Below are positions 5,563-5,607 of a DNA stretch of 5,607 nucleotides, one piece after another. Source of the DNA: Myxococcales bacterium. Its GTDB lineage: Bacteria; Myxococcota; Polyangia; Polyangiales; Polyangiaceae. Within the stretch, counting starts at the first letter, position 1. Each line of letters begins with the position of its first letter. Location: positions 1 to 5,607 of the forward strand of contig JAGQIY010000571.1 of NCBI GenBank assembly GCA_020430865.1, in the 5' to 3' direction. A program made the translations under genes and the position numbers. The notes beneath the pieces are model-generated. The model was not told where the DNA came from and ran no database searches. It worked only from the letters and a program-made list of their open reading frames with translations.

Positions 5563-5607
5563 CAACACGGGGTGGGCTTGGCTGGCTCTCCGATTCTCCC
5601 ACCGTGC

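Larger units (their letters stand above)
5293..5607. other. Repeat-rich intergenic stretch with no convincing gene
   Basis: The 315 bp after the sctU-like stop contain three unrelated tandem repeats (12-, 18- and 43-bp units). A long open frame exists on the minus strand, but it is built almost wholly from the repeats and recognises no family. A weak 5-bp stem, GTGGC/GCCAC (5381-5399), encloses a GCGGCCGC palindrome (5384-5391) and has no T-run. A TTGACA (5407-5412) has no partner -10. Confidence 0.6.

Noticed and set aside
5261..5602. A 113-residue minus-strand open frame across the terminal repeats
   Set aside because: It depends on a GTG start, is built from the 12-, 18- and 43-bp repeats, overlaps the end of the sctU-like gene and resembles no known protein. 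The 43-bp period would shift frame at each copy.

Overview
The window is GC-rich, with strong G/C preference at third codon positions and long spurious open frames on the opposite strand of every gene. Gene content (Na+-driven transporters, a Pro/Gln/Tyr-rich lipoprotein protease, a type III export switch protein with no other export gene in view) and the scarcity of good Shine-Dalgarno sites suggest a Gram-negative bacterium, most like a myxobacterium (Polyangia/Sorangium type) or a related deltaproteobacterial lineage. This assignment is an inference; nothing in the window is a taxonomic marker.

Layout. Leftward: a Na+-coupled dicarboxylate/acidic amino acid symporter (565-1854) followed after 2 nt by a phospholipase D/cardiolipin synthase-type gene that runs off the left edge (1-562). 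These two probably form an operon. A 175-bp divergent intergenic region (1855-2029) holds two related dyad sequences sharing GGCGACTGG, plus a perfect 7-bp hairpin just ahead of the rightward gene. Rightward: a CaCA-family Na+(H+)/Ca2+ antiporter (2030-2971), an M48-type zinc metalloprotease lipoprotein with a YGQ-repeat linker (3036-4076), and, after a 205-bp gap, an FlhB/SctU-family type III secretion export switch protein starting with GTG (4282-5292). The last 315 bp (5293-5607) contain no convincing gene but three different tandem repeats (12, 18 and 43 bp).

How the genes work together. Both transporters and the PLD enzyme are inner-membrane or membrane-lipid proteins, the protease is predicted to sit in the envelope as a lipoprotein, and SctU sits at the base of a secretion machine. 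The common theme is the cell envelope, but apart from the symporter-PLD pair nothing shows that they form one pathway. Most of the window is ordinary conserved genes. The least explained parts are the paired dyads in the divergent promoter region, the -10-like hexamers lying exactly 8 nt upstream of two start codons (possible leaderless transcripts), the stand-alone sctU-like gene, and the repeat cluster at the right end. I found no defence system, mobile element, CRISPR array or RNA gene.
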